The translations under genes and the position numbers were made by a program. From Polaromonas sp. (GTDB lineage Bacteria > Pseudomonadota > Gammaproteobacteria > Burkholderiales > Burkholderiaceae_C), in assembly GCF_013817205.1 (NCBI RefSeq), contig NZ_JACDDD010000025.1, forward strand, positions 1 through 45,719: a stretch of DNA of 45,719 nt, in the 5' to 3' direction. Below, in pieces: positions 8,163-17,104 of this stretch. The first letter of the stretch is position 1; every line of letters begins with the position of its first letter. The notes under the pieces were generated by a model, which saw only the letters and a program-made list of their open reading frames with translations, searched no databases and was not told the DNA's origin.

Positions 8163-8735
8163 TTGAGCATCTCCCCCTACTTTCTCGACCTGCGCTCGGC
8201 CTACCAATCCGAAATGGATGACCTGCGTTTCGACTCCGAGGGCCGCGACGTGTTGCAGCAGCGCCTGACCGGCAAACGTCAGCAGATCGCCTTTCTGGTT
8301 CAGATGATGGACATCAGCCCCGAGATGGTGGCGGTGGTTTTTCACCAGGGGTTTGCCTTCACGGACAAGGCCTTGATGGAACAACTGCTGACGCATGACG
8401 AAGCCGGCCTCCCGTCCTGGAATAGTCTGGCTGGTGGGTTTTCACTGGCGCCCTGGGCCAGCGATCTGGCCGATATCGTTCTGCAGGCGCCGGCGGGAGA
8501 TAAATTCCTGACTCTGACGGCCGGCCTCGAATACATGGCCAGCCTGCCGGTCCCCGCCGGCATCATCGTCAGCGATGACGAGACAGACGAGGACGAAGAG
8601 AGCGAGCAGGACGGCGACGACGAACTGGTGATTTTTGCGGATGACGGTGAGGGCGGCCAGGCTAGCGATGCCCGGACACGTCAGGATGCGGGCGCCGACT
8701 GGCTGGTCCAGCAGGGCTTCGACCAGAAGGACTGA
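8163..8735 (+). CDS. Uncharacterised protein in J-domain operon (190 aa)
   Basis: I do not recognise this family. The start is a TTG at 8163 (MSISPYFLDLRSAYQSEMDD), 8 bp after the J-domain stop; no ATG offers a better start. Residues 1-135 look like a mixed, mainly helical globular domain (RLTGKRQQIAFLVQMMDISP, ALMEQLLTHDEAG). After that comes a strongly acidic linker (DDETDEDEESEQDGDDE) and a short tail ending WLVQQGFDQKD. No signal peptide or membrane helix is visible, so it is probably cytoplasmic. The neighbouring J domain suggests a chaperone-linked role, which is inference only. Confidence 0.75.
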   Translation: MSISPYFLDLRSAYQSEMDDLRFDSEGRDVLQQRLTGKRQQIAFLVQMMDISPEMVAVVFHQGFAFTDKALMEQLLTHDEAGLPSWNSLAGGFSLAPWASDLADIVLQAPAGDKFLTLTAGLEYMASLPVPAGIIVSDDETDEDEESEQDGDDELVIFADDGEGGQASDARTRQDAGADWLVQQGFDQKD

Positions 8736-8765
8736 AGCAAACATGAGCCCGAAAGTGAGACCGCT

Positions 8766-9518
8766 ATGAGCCAATACCTTGCCCTGATTGAAAAAACCCA
8801 AAGCCTGATTGCGGCCGGTGACATCGTTGGTGCCGAGTCGGCACTGGTCGAACTGGCGGACGCCGAAGGGGACGCCGCGTTGATGGTGGTGTTGGAGCAG
8901 TTGCCGCCCAAAGATGTGCTGGCCGTGATCCGCGAATACGACAACTCGCGTGAATCGGTGGTGGGTCTGCTGGTGTCCCCCGCGCAGTTCGCCCGCGCCG
9001 TGGTGATCGAAAAACTTTACAAGGACCTGACCCGTACCCATCTACGCGGCATGGTCAATGCCGTCATCTTCAGGGAAGATGCGGACCCGGTGGAATTCCT
9101 CACGGCCATCGGCGACCTCGACGGCGGCGCCGAGGCCCTGGCCGACTACTTTTCCGACCAGTGGAGCCGGGTCGAGGGTTTTGCGCGCAGCGGCAGTTTT
9201 GATCCGGCCGACGAATACGGCAAGATGTTGTCGCAGTCCGCGCTGCTGGCTTCGGCCTACGAGCGGCCGCGTGTGTTGCAGGACGAAATCGCCGACCGCG
9301 ACTGGATGCAGCTCGCCTGGATCCTGCGTTACGAACTGCCCGACCTGTTCATCGAGATGCTGATGGTGCTGCGCGCCAAGGGCAGCGCGCACCACGCTGC
9401 CCCCGATGACGAGGACGAAGAAGACACGCTGGACGACGGCAAGGTCGAGACCGGAGACACCGATCGCGGCAAGGCCACGCCGACGGCACGCGAGTCCGAC
9501 GAGGAATCGGCGATCTAA
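8766..9518 (+). CDS. Uncharacterised protein in J-domain operon (250 aa)
   Basis: I cannot assign a family. The 250-residue product starts MSQYLALIEKTQSLIAAGDI and is largely helical, with repeated Ala/Leu/Glu helices, and contains RDWMQLAWILRYELPDLFIE. The last 40 residues are highly charged and acidic (DDEDEEDTLDDGKVETGD). There is no signal peptide or membrane segment. The start ATG is 30 bp after the previous gene. The acidic C-terminal tail is a trait shared with the preceding gene product, which suggests that they may work with a common basic partner or be jointly chaperoned (inference). Confidence 0.8.
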   Translation: MSQYLALIEKTQSLIAAGDIVGAESALVELADAEGDAALMVVLEQLPPKDVLAVIREYDNSRESVVGLLVSPAQFARAVVIEKLYKDLTRTHLRGMVNAVIFREDADPVEFLTAIGDLDGGAEALADYFSDQWSRVEGFARSGSFDPADEYGKMLSQSALLASAYERPRVLQDEIADRDWMQLAWILRYELPDLFIEMLMVLRAKGSAHHAAPDDEDEEDTLDDGKVETGDTDRGKATPTARESDEESAI

Positions 9519-9532
9519 ATTTGCACACGCTC

Positions 9533-10750
9533 ATGTCTTCGCCTTCCGCTGTTTCGCTTTATGACGCGCGCCCCTTTTTCGAAAAGGCGCTGCAGCACGG
9601 TATCCAGCACGGTGTCATAGGCCCCGAAAAAATTGAGGCCATGCGCGTCGAGGGGCCCAAGGGCATGGTGCAGATTGCGCGGTACTTCGGCAACGAGTTC
9701 CTGCGCCCGGAGCTCGAAAAAGCCCGCGACCGCATGGTTAACCCCGTCAGCCTGTACCTGGAAAGCAGTTGCGGCGGCGATGTCCAGCGGGCGGCCGAGT
9801 CGCTGCGCGATTTTTCACTGCTGTCGCGCTCCAAGGGCGGCTCCGACATGCTCAAAGCCCTGATTGCCATGCCGAAGAACAGCCACTTCGGCATGAACGA
9901 GCGCGGCGGCTTCCGCGACGAACACATTCCCCTGCTGGCCAAATGGTCGCTGCGCAGCCTGGCCGACTACCAGGCCGAACTCGCCAGGCGCAGCCAGGTG
10001 GCTGCCGTGGTGGATGCTGCGCTGTGGCTGGCCGACGAGCTCGGCATGGATGCTGACGAACTCGAAGAAGCCGGCAAGGATGCCGAAGCCGTGATCCGCA
10101 GCGCCCTGCTGGTGCTGGCAGCGGGTCGTACCGAGATGCCTGACTGGCCCGCCTTTGAAAAGGTGATCGCGGCGCTGCGCAAAAAGCATGGGGCAGCGCC
10201 GGCGGCTCTGCCGGTGGCGCTTCCGAAAAAGCTGCCGGCCCACGTGCACCCGGCGGTGGAAGCGGTGCGGCAATCGGTGCTGGCCGACGCGCCAAAAATC
10301 CTCGACGCTGCCCTGCCGGCGCGTGCCCTGTTCGACCGCAGCCCAACCTTCATGGGCCGCTATTTCTGGATTGAAGACGCTCTGGTCGAGGTCGACCACC
10401 ATGCGCGCTCAGCTTCCGTGGCCTGGCACAAGCTCACCGGCGGCAACAGCGACGACGGATCCCTGCTGACCCTGTTCCTGTGTCTGGCTGCAGGCACTGC
10501 GCCCAAAACCATGCTGAGCGAGAAAAGCGCCACGGCGCTGCTGCGCAAGATCCGGAAGTCCGGTTTCCATCCGGCGCTGGCCCGGCAACACATTGCAGAC
10601 AACGCGCCGGGTCAGCACCAGGACGCGTACCTCAGCTTGTGGGAAGCCTTTGTGGATGAAGCGCAGGCCACGCTGGAAAGCGATGCGGTGCATTCGCTGG
10701 GCGACGCGCTGGCGTTGTTGCGGCGGGAGTGCCATGTGCGGCAGGTCTGA
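9533..10750 (+). CDS. Uncharacterised protein in J-domain operon (405 aa)
   Basis: Family unknown to me. The product begins MSSPSAVSLYDARPFFEKAL and includes HGVIGPEKIEAMRVEGPKG, RYFGNEFLRPELEKARDRM and NPVSLYLESSCGG, then a long helical region and a C-terminal part with PTFMGRYFWIEDALVEVDHH. It looks soluble and cytoplasmic. An in-frame TTG at 9521, 2 bp after the previous stop, would add four residues; the ATG at 9533 is a conservative choice. It closes the four-gene operon and faces hemL convergently, 90 bp away. Confidence 0.8.
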   Translation: MSSPSAVSLYDARPFFEKALQHGIQHGVIGPEKIEAMRVEGPKGMVQIARYFGNEFLRPELEKARDRMVNPVSLYLESSCGGDVQRAAESLRDFSLLSRSKGGSDMLKALIAMPKNSHFGMNERGGFRDEHIPLLAKWSLRSLADYQAELARRSQVAAVVDAALWLADELGMDADELEEAGKDAEAVIRSALLVLAAGRTEMPDWPAFEKVIAALRKKHGAAPAALPVALPKKLPAHVHPAVEAVRQSVLADAPKILDAALPARALFDRSPTFMGRYFWIEDALVEVDHHARSASVAWHKLTGGNSDDGSLLTLFLCLAAGTAPKTMLSEKSATALLRKIRKSGFHPALARQHIADNAPGQHQDAYLSLWEAFVDEAQATLESDAVHSLGDALALLRRECHVRQV

Positions 10751-10840
10751 CCAAGAACGCCACGAATTTGTTCGCGGTGCTGGGGCTGGCCGATATCTAC
10801 TTGGCGCGGCCGCGCCTCAAGTGGGTGGCCACTGCTGATC

Positions 10841-12160
10841 TCACCGTCGCCCAGCAAAAAACTGGGCAGCAGCCTCAACAGTGGTTTCGACGTCTTCCGC
10901 CGTGTGTGCCGCACTGACGAAGCCAGCTTCATAAAGAGCCGGCGCATAGTACACGCCCTTATCCAGCATCGCGTGGAAAAAGCGGTTGAAGGCCGGGCTG
11001 TCGGTGGTCATCACCGTGGCGTAATTCTGCGGCAACTTGGTCATCAGGAAAAAGCCGAACATGCCACCTGCGCTATCCGCGCAAAAGCTGACGCCGGCCT
11101 GTGCGGCCGCTCGCGACAGGCCAGTGGTCAGACTGCGGGTGCGTTCGCCCAGGGACTCATAAAAGCCCGGTTTTTGCAGTTCACGCAGGGTGGCCAGGCC
11201 GCAAGCCGTGGCGACCGGGTTGCCCGACAGCGTGCCGGCCTGGTAGACGGAGCCCAGCGGCGCCAGTTGCTCCATGACCGCACGCGTACCGCCAAAGGCG
11301 GCCAGCGGCATCCCGCCACCGATGACCTTGCCCATGGCTGTCATGTCAGGCTTGAATCCCGGAATGCTTTGGGCATAGAGGCTTTGCGCACCACCGAGGG
11401 CGACGCGAAAACCGGTCATCACTTCGTCCAACACCAGCAGTGCACCATATTGTGTACACAGTTCCCGGCAGCGTTTCATGAAGGGCACACTGGCGCGCAC
11501 AAAGTTCATGTTGCCCGCGATCGGCTCGATCATCAGGCAGGCAATGTCCTTGCCGTGCAACGAAAAGGCGTCCTCGAGCTGGGCGATGTGGTTGTACTCG
11601 AGCACCAGTGTGTGCTGGACGACTTCAGGTGGCACCCCGGCGCTGGTCGGACTGCCAAAAGTGGCCAAGCCGGAGCCGGCTTTCACCAGCAGCGCGTCGG
11701 AGTGCCCGTGGTAGCAGCCCTCGAACTTGATGATCTTGCTGCGTCCGGTGGCGCCACGCGCCAGCCGGATCACGCTCATGGTGGCCTCGGTTCCGGAACT
11801 GACAAGTCGCAGCATTTCGACGGATGGCACCAGTTTCACGATTTCCTCGGCCAGCTCGATTTCGCGCTCGGTGGGTGCGCCGTAGGAAAAGCCTTCAAGC
11901 ACGGCTTTTTGCACGGCCTCGACGACGGCAGGGTGGCCGTGGCCCAGGATCATCGGACCCCAGGAACCGATGTAGTCGATGTAGCGCCGGTCATCGGCGT
12001 CCCAGAAATAGGCCCCCTGCGCGCGTTGCACGAAGCGCGGTGTGCCGCCGACCGCTTTGAAGGCGCGTACCGGGGAGTTCACACCGCCGGGAATCAGGGC
12101 CCGGGCGCGCTCGAAGAGAAGGACATTGCGGGATTTTTCGGAGCTAGTGCTTGGTGCCAT
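10841..12160 (-). CDS. hemL: Glutamate-1-semialdehyde 2,1-aminomutase
   Basis: HemL converts glutamate-1-semialdehyde to 5-aminolevulinate in the C5 pathway of tetrapyrrole synthesis, using pyridoxal phosphate. The 439-residue protein has the class III aminotransferase signature with the PLP lysine in [12 protein letters not shown] (about residue 278), the [14 protein letters not shown] start and [18 protein letters not shown] substrate loop (here [16 protein letters not shown]). The ATG at 12158-12160 is preferred; upstream codons (proline-rich) lie within the preceding gene. Its start overlaps the ThiD-like gene by 17 bp, so the two are probably cotranscribed. Confidence 0.96.
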   Translation of the reverse strand: MAPSTSSEKSRNVLLFERARALIPGGVNSPVRAFKAVGGTPRFVQRAQGAYFWDADDRRYIDYIGSWGPMILGHGHPAVVEAVQKAVLEGFSYGAPTEREIELAEEIVKLVPSVEMLRLVSSGTEATMSVIRLARGATGRSKIIKFEGCYHGHSDALLVKAGSGLATFGSPTSAGVPPEVVQHTLVLEYNHIAQLEDAFSLHGKDIACLMIEPIAGNMNFVRASVPFMKRCRELCTQYGALLVLDEVMTGFRVALGGAQSLYAQSIPGFKPDMTAMGKVIGGGMPLAAFGGTRAVMEQLAPLGSVYQAGTLSGNPVATACGLATLRELQKPGFYESLGERTRSLTTGLSRAAAQAGVSFCADSAGGMFGFFLMTKLPQNYATVMTTDSPAFNRFFHAMLDKGVYYAPALYEAGFVSAAHTAEDVETTVEAAAQFFAGRR

Positions 12161-13091
12161 TGGTGGGGAGGTCAAAGGAGGAAGGGGAGGGGACTGGATC
12201 AGTGCTCGCGGCTTCATCCTCCTCATCGTCGGTGTCGGTCTGAGCCCAGAACAGCCGGTCCGGCACGATGTTCCCCATGCCTGGATGAAAACCGGCGTCC
12301 AGGCTGTGGTCGAGATAGGTCAGGGCTTCGCTTGTAGCGGCCTGCAGGTTGTGCCCGTTGGCCAGCAAGGCCGTGATGGCGGCTGTCAGTGTGTCGCCAG
12401 CGCCGGCGAATACCGCCTCGAAGCGTTCGAATTTTTCGCTGTAAAGAACAGCCTGGGGCGTAGCCAGCACATTGTCGATGAACTGTTCGGGCAGGGGGAT
12501 GCCGGTGACCAGCGTATAGGGGACGCCGAATTCGGCCGCCGCCTTGGCAATGTCACGAGCCGACGGGCTTTTGTCGCCGGTCCAGTCCGGCAACAGCCAT
12601 CGCCACAGGCTGCTGTGGTTGCCCACCAGCACCGTGGTTTGCGGCAGCAACAGTTCGCGAAACGCATCGAGGTAGCTGTCAATCGCCTCCTCGTTCCACC
12701 ACGACAGGTTGGGCATGTAGGCAATCAGCGGCACATCGGCATAGTCCGAGGCGATCTCGGCGACGGCGCTGATGTTTTCCGGATTGCCAATAAAGCCGAC
12801 CTTGATGGCACTGACTGGCATGTCCTCGAGCGCGGTGCGTGCCTGCTCCGTGACCGCTTCTTCGTCAAAGGAAATGTGATCGAAAATTTCTGCGGTATCG
12901 CGCACATAGGCGCCGGTGACAACTGCCAGCGCGTGCGCGCCCGCCGAGGTGATGGCAGTAACGTCGGCCGTCAGTCCGCCGGCTCCGCTGGGGTCGTTGG
13001 CATTGAATGTCATCACGCACGCGGGAGCCATTTCGCAATCTTCTGCTTCGGTTGGCTGGACTTCCAGAGGAGGGAGGTTGGGGTTTGCCAT
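12144..13091 (-). CDS. thiD: ThiD-like hydroxymethylpyrimidine/phosphomethylpyrimidine kinase
   Basis: The 315-residue product has the ribokinase-like ThiD fold: [18 protein letters not shown] near the N-terminus, the KVGFIGNPE segment and the anion-hole motif [11 protein letters not shown]. ThiD phosphorylates HMP and HMP-P in thiamine synthesis. It departs from typical ThiD in that the usual GTGC motif reads GAGD, as in PfkB-type and pyridoxal kinases, and there is an extra acidic, Ser/Pro-rich C-terminal tail ([20 protein letters not shown]). The specificity is therefore less certain than the fold. The ATG at 13089-13091 fits the domain; the gene is divergent from rubredoxin. Confidence 0.75.
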   Translation of the reverse strand: MANPNLPPLEVQPTEAEDCEMAPACVMTFNANDPSGAGGLTADVTAITSAGAHALAVVTGAYVRDTAEIFDHISFDEEAVTEQARTALEDMPVSAIKVGFIGNPENISAVAEIASDYADVPLIAYMPNLSWWNEEAIDSYLDAFRELLLPQTTVLVGNHSSLWRWLLPDWTGDKSPSARDIAKAAAEFGVPYTLVTGIPLPEQFIDNVLATPQAVLYSEKFERFEAVFAGAGDTLTAAITALLANGHNLQAATSEALTYLDHSLDAGFHPGMGNIVPDRLFWAQTDTDDEEDEAASTDPVPSPSSFDLPTNGTKH

Positions 13092-13184
13092 AGAATCGAT
13101 TTTGACCTGTACGCGAATAAGCAACGCCGCCTCGATACAATTGTTGCATTCTATTCGAAGGCAACTTAAGCTGTGACTCAAACA

Positions 13185-13346
13185 ATGACGTGGATGTGTT
13201 TAATCTGTGGATGGATTTATGACGAAACGACGGGTGCGCCGGACCACGGCATTGCGGCAGGCACGCCGTGGTCCCAAGTTCCCATGAACTGGACATGCCC
13301 CGAGTGTGGGGCGCGAAAAGAAGACTTTGAAATGGTGCAAATCTGA
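13185..13346 (+). CDS. Rubredoxin
   Basis: This 53-residue protein has the two iron-binding knuckles of rubredoxin: CLICG (MTWMCLICGWIYDE) and CPECG (NWTCPECGARKEDFEM), which hold one Fe in an FeS4 site for single-electron transfer. The spacing and the WIYD and PEC contexts are classic. The ATG at 13185 matches the common start (M-x-W-M-C-L-I-C-G); an in-frame GTG at 13173 would add four residues. It lies divergent from the ThiD-like gene and 78 bp before pilG. Partner proteins are not evident nearby. Confidence 0.95.
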   Translation: MTWMCLICGWIYDETTGAPDHGIAAGTPWSQVPMNWTCPECGARKEDFEMVQI

Positions 13347-13424
13347 ACGGCCGGGTCGGTTGTCTAAACAAGCGCGAAGCAGACGTCTTTTTCTGCAGGC
13401 TGCATGTCATAAGGAGCACAGTCA

Positions 13425-13823
13425 GTGAGTATTCCCAGTTCAGGGCTCAAGGTGTTGGTGATCGATGACAGCAATACCATACGGCGCAGTGCAGAGATAT
13501 TTCTGAAACAGGGCGGACACGAGGTTCTGCTGGCTGAAGACGGCTTCGACGCCCTCTCCAAAGTCAACGACTACTTGCCTGACCTGATTTTTTGCGACAT
13601 TCTGATGCCGCGTCTGGATGGTTACCAGACCTGCGCAATCATCAAGCGCAACCCGAAATTTTCAACCGTACCAATTGTGATGTTGTCTTCAAAAGACGGC
13701 GTTTTCGACAAGGCAAGAGGCAGGATGGTCGGATCCCAGGATTACCTGACCAAGCCTTTCACAAAAGACCAGTTGTTGCAAACCGTGCAGGAACTGGGCA
13801 GCGCAAAACAAGGAGTAGCGTAA
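13425..13823 (+). CDS. pilG: Twitching motility response regulator PilG
   Basis: A stand-alone CheY-like receiver of 132 residues with the acidic pair DD at 14-15, the phosphoacceptor Asp at about 58 (LIFCDILMPRLDG), the conserved Ser/Thr region (VMLSSKDG) and Lys in YLTKPF. In type IV pilus systems PilG is phosphorylated by PilL/ChpA and promotes extension via PilB and cAMP signalling. The start is a GTG at 13425 with a strong AAGGAG 8 nt upstream. It is the first gene of the pilGHIJL operon, overlapping pilH by one base. Confidence 0.93.
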   Translation: MSIPSSGLKVLVIDDSNTIRRSAEIFLKQGGHEVLLAEDGFDALSKVNDYLPDLIFCDILMPRLDGYQTCAIIKRNPKFSTVPIVMLSSKDGVFDKARGRMVGSQDYLTKPFTKDQLLQTVQELGSAKQGVA

Positions 13824-14188
13824 TGGCAATTAAAAAAATTCTGATCGTTGACGATTCAAAAACTGAACTGATGTTCATGACCGACTTGCTCGGCAAGAAC
13901 GGATTTTCGGTGAAAACCGCTGAGAACGCTGAAGACGCCTTTCGTCGGCTTGCCGAGGAGAAGCCCGACCTCATCCTGATGGATGTGGTGATGCCGGGGC
14001 AGAATGGCTTTCAGCTCACGCGCGCCATCACACGAGATCCCCTGTACGCCGATGTCCCCATCATCATGTGCACCAGCAAGAACCAGGAGACTGATCGTGT
14101 CTGGGGGATGCGCCAGGGCGCCAAAGACTACATCACCAAACCGGTGGATGCAGACGACTTGATGGCCAAAATCAAGGCACTGGGCTGA
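13823..14188 (+). CDS. pilH: Twitching motility response regulator PilH
   Basis: A second single-domain receiver, 121 residues, with DD at 10-11, phosphoacceptor Asp at 54 (LILMDVVMPGQNGFQ), the CTSK motif and the Lys in YITKP. PilH counteracts PilG, favouring retraction or acting as phosphate sink. The sequence KKILIVDDSKTELMFMTDLL is characteristic of PilH. Its ATG shares a base with the pilG stop (TAATG) and has AGGAG 7 nt upstream. Confidence 0.93.
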   Translation: MAIKKILIVDDSKTELMFMTDLLGKNGFSVKTAENAEDAFRRLAEEKPDLILMDVVMPGQNGFQLTRAITRDPLYADVPIIMCTSKNQETDRVWGMRQGAKDYITKPVDADDLMAKIKALG

Positions 14189-14211
14189 TTCTTCACCGAC
14201 ATCACTAGAGC

Positions 14212-14742
14212 ATGGCCAACCGACAAGCACTTAGAGAATTGCAAAGCCGCCTGGCCGAGAGGCTGCAAGCCGCCAAGACGCAGGGTGTATCGGCCTCTTG
14301 GCTCGCGGTGGAGGCGGGAGGCGACAAATACCTCTTTCCCCTGAATCAGTCCGGAGAAATTTTCCCCTGGGTTAGCGCCCAGAATGTGCCTTACACGCAG
14401 GCATGGTTTGCCGGTGTGGCCAATTTGCGTGGCGGCTTGTATGGCATTGTGGATCTGGCGAGTTTTGTGACCGGAAAAATGCCGCCCCCGCGCACTGAAA
14501 TGGCGCGAACTGAATCCCGGCTGGTGGCGCTCAATAGCGCACTGGAAATCAACTGTGCCTTGCAGATTGACAAGCTGTCGGGGTTGCGCAATCCCGAGGC
14601 TTTTACCGACTTTGCCGAAAAGTCGCCCGAATCGCCGGAGTTTTTTGGACACAGTTATGTTGACGCCAACGGCGCCACCTGGCAGGAGATCAACCTGCAG
14701 TCGCTCGCGCAGCAAGCCCATTTTTTGACCATCAGCGCCTAG
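14212..14742 (+). CDS. pilI: Chemotaxis adaptor PilI (CheW-like)
   Basis: The 176-residue protein is a CheW-domain adaptor linking the receptor PilJ to the kinase PilL at the cell pole. It shows the CheW pattern: LFPLNQSGEIFPW in the first half, VANLRGGLYGIVDLASFV in the middle, and a final strand near the C-terminus. The spacing to pilH is 23 bp. It is somewhat longer than a minimal CheW because of the N-terminal helix ANRQALRELQSRLAERLQAA. Confidence 0.92.
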   Translation: MANRQALRELQSRLAERLQAAKTQGVSASWLAVEAGGDKYLFPLNQSGEIFPWVSAQNVPYTQAWFAGVANLRGGLYGIVDLASFVTGKMPPPRTEMARTESRLVALNSALEINCALQIDKLSGLRNPEAFTDFAEKSPESPEFFGHSYVDANGATWQEINLQSLAQQAHFLTISA

Positions 14743-14773
14743 CGCGTTCACGTTTTTCCCCGGAAGGCTCATC

Positions 14774-17050
14774 ATGTCTGTCATTGAAACGATCCAGAAG
14801 CTATTCAAACCAAAGCCCGCTGCGCCCCAGGACAGCATGGATGATGTTTCACTTGATATGTCGGTCGATCCGCTCGCGACCGCTGCCTTGAATTCACCGG
14901 GCAGCATGACTGTGACCACCTCTATGCAAGATGCCGGTGAGGGTCCTGAAAGCCAGAATGAGGAGGACAGGTCGGAAGTTGCCGAATTGTTGTCGCTCCC
15001 GGTGCTGGGGCGCCGACGCATGGGTGCCCATCAGCAGATCTTGGTGGTGCTGCTTGGCTTCGCTGTCGTGGTGTTGGCTTCCGTGACGTTTGTGGCGCTG
15101 ACTCAGGCGGATCGGGTGGCGCAGCAGGTGGCTGCTACCGGTCAGTCGCTGATGCAGTCGCAACGACTGGCGAAATCGGTGTCTCAGGCGCTGGTGGGTA
15201 GCGCTCAGGCCTTTCCGGACGTGAGAGAAAGTTCCGACGTTCTGGCCAAAACCGTCCGTGGTCTGAAGTCCGGCGATGATTCCCTGCGGCTGGCGCCCGT
15301 CGCCGCAGAATTGCAACCGGATGTCAATACCGTGACGCCGCTCATGGAGCGCGCCGAAAAGAATGCGTCCACCGTGATGGCACAGCAGGCCATTTTGACT
15401 CAGGTGGGTAACGCCTTGCGTACCATTAATCGCCAATCGTCTGACCTGCTGGAAATCGCCGAAACCGTGTCGTCGCTCAAGCTTCAGCAGAACGCGGCCC
15501 CTGCCGAAATTTCGGCGGCGGGCCAGCTCGTGATGCTGACGCAGCGTATTGGTAAGTCTGCCAACGAGTTCCTGACCATGGAGGGCGTGAGCCCCGAGGC
15601 CGTGTTTTTGCTTGGCAAGGACTTGAATTCGTTCAAGGAAATCGCCCAGGGTCTGCAGGAAGGGAGCCCGGAGCTGCGCCTGGTTGGCTCCAAAGATCCG
15701 CAGACCCGGGAGCGACTGGACGCCCTGATGGCACTGTATGAGCAGACACGCGTTCAGGCCGGCGCGATTCTCGGAAACTTGCAGGGTCTGGTGTCAGCGC
15801 GCGAGGCGCAGGCCTCGATTATTTCGGACAGTGAGCCCCTGCGCCGCGGGCTTGAAGACATCCAGGGCAAGCTCTCGTCCCAAACCGGCCTGGGGGTCGG
15901 TGCCTTGACTACCCTGGCAGTTGCCGCAGCGTTTGCGCTGCTGTGCGCGGCAGGTCTGGCGCGTTTGCAGGTGTTGGACAGCCGCCAGCGCCAGGGGGTT
16001 GCTGAAAGCCAGCGGCTGGAGGCCAAGGGCCAGGAGCAGGACGCCAAGCGCGTGAATGACGCCAACCAGGCGGCCATTTTGCGACTGATGAACGAGTTGC
16101 AGACGGTGGCCGAGGGTGATCTGACCCAGGAAGCCACGGTGACTGAAGACATCACTGGCGCCATTGCCGACTCGGTGAACTACACGGTGGAGGAGTTGCG
16201 TCAGCTGGTGGGCAACGTACAGAACACGGCGACCCGGGTTGCTCAGACGACGGCACAGGTGGAAAGTACATCGACCGAACTGCTTGCGGCTTCGACAGAG
16301 CAGCTCCGCGAGATTCGCGAGACTGGCCAGTCGGTGCTCGACATGGCGACCCGAATTAACCAGGTGTCCAGCCAGGCGCAGGAATCTTCCCAGGTGGCGC
16401 GCCAATCGCTGACCGCTGCGGAGTCTGGATTGCAGGCCGTGCAGAACGCGATCGGCGGCATGAACTCGATTCGCGACCAGATTCAGGAAACCTCCAAACG
16501 GATCAAGCGACTCGGTGAGTCTTCACAGGAGATTGGCGAAATTACCGAACTGATTTCCGACATTACCGAACAGACCAACGTCCTGGCGCTCAATGCGGCT
16601 ATTCAGGCGGCGTCTGCCGGTGAAGCCGGACGAGGCTTCTCCGTGGTGGCCGAGGAGGTGCAGCGACTGGCTGAACGTTCAGCAGATGCGACGCGCCAGA
16701 TTTCCGCGCTGGTGAAAGCGATTCAAACAGACACCCAGGATGCGGTCGCCGCCATGGAACGCTCGACACAAGGTGTGGTCGAAGGGGCCAAGCTGTCAGA
16801 CAGCGCCGGTACCGCACTGACTGAGATTGACCAGGTGTCGCGTCGGCTGGCCGACCTGATTGAGCAAATTTCCAATTCCGCGTCCCGCGAAGCCGAATCC
16901 GCCAACGTGGTGGCCGGCAACATTCAGCACATTTTCGCGGTGACGGAACAGACCGGAGAAGGCACCCGTTCAACAGCACAGCAGGTACGTGACCTGTCAC
17001 GGATGGCGGAAGAACTCCGTCAGTCCGTGTCGCGATTCAAGATTGCCTGA
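14774..17050 (+). CDS. pilJ: Type IV pilus chemoreceptor PilJ
   Basis: The 758-residue methyl-accepting chemotaxis protein has a cytoplasmic lead of about 85 residues, TM1 near 88-109 (LVVLLGFAVVVLASVTFVAL), a periplasmic region with two PilJ-type four-helix repeats (SQRLAKSVSQA and TQRIGKSANEF), TM2 near 373-397, a HAMP-like segment and the MCP signalling hairpin whose tip is EQTNVLALNAAIQAASAGEA near 600-622. It senses surface or pilus cues and feeds PilL through PilI. The cytoplasmic N-terminal extension is long for an MCP. No cheR/pilK gene follows. Confidence 0.94.
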   Translation: MSVIETIQKLFKPKPAAPQDSMDDVSLDMSVDPLATAALNSPGSMTVTTSMQDAGEGPESQNEEDRSEVAELLSLPVLGRRRMGAHQQILVVLLGFAVVVLASVTFVALTQADRVAQQVAATGQSLMQSQRLAKSVSQALVGSAQAFPDVRESSDVLAKTVRGLKSGDDSLRLAPVAAELQPDVNTVTPLMERAEKNASTVMAQQAILTQVGNALRTINRQSSDLLEIAETVSSLKLQQNAAPAEISAAGQLVMLTQRIGKSANEFLTMEGVSPEAVFLLGKDLNSFKEIAQGLQEGSPELRLVGSKDPQTRERLDALMALYEQTRVQAGAILGNLQGLVSAREAQASIISDSEPLRRGLEDIQGKLSSQTGLGVGALTTLAVAAAFALLCAAGLARLQVLDSRQRQGVAESQRLEAKGQEQDAKRVNDANQAAILRLMNELQTVAEGDLTQEATVTEDITGAIADSVNYTVEELRQLVGNVQNTATRVAQTTAQVESTSTELLAASTEQLREIRETGQSVLDMATRINQVSSQAQESSQVARQSLTAAESGLQAVQNAIGGMNSIRDQIQETSKRIKRLGESSQEIGEITELISDITEQTNVLALNAAIQAASAGEAGRGFSVVAEEVQRLAERSADATRQISALVKAIQTDTQDAVAAMERSTQGVVEGAKLSDSAGTALTEIDQVSRRLADLIEQISNSASREAESANVVAGNIQHIFAVTEQTGEGTRSTAQQVRDLSRMAEELRQSVSRFKIA

Positions 17051-17104
17051 GGCGGACCTGCCATCTTGTCCGTGAAATCCGATTTATGAACCGGCCCGCC
17101 ATCT

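Noticed and set aside
10849..10867. Inverted repeat GCCCAG...CTGGGC with A-rich loop, candidate terminator between convergent genes
   Set aside because: It lies within the last codons of hemL, and there is no T-tract on either side.
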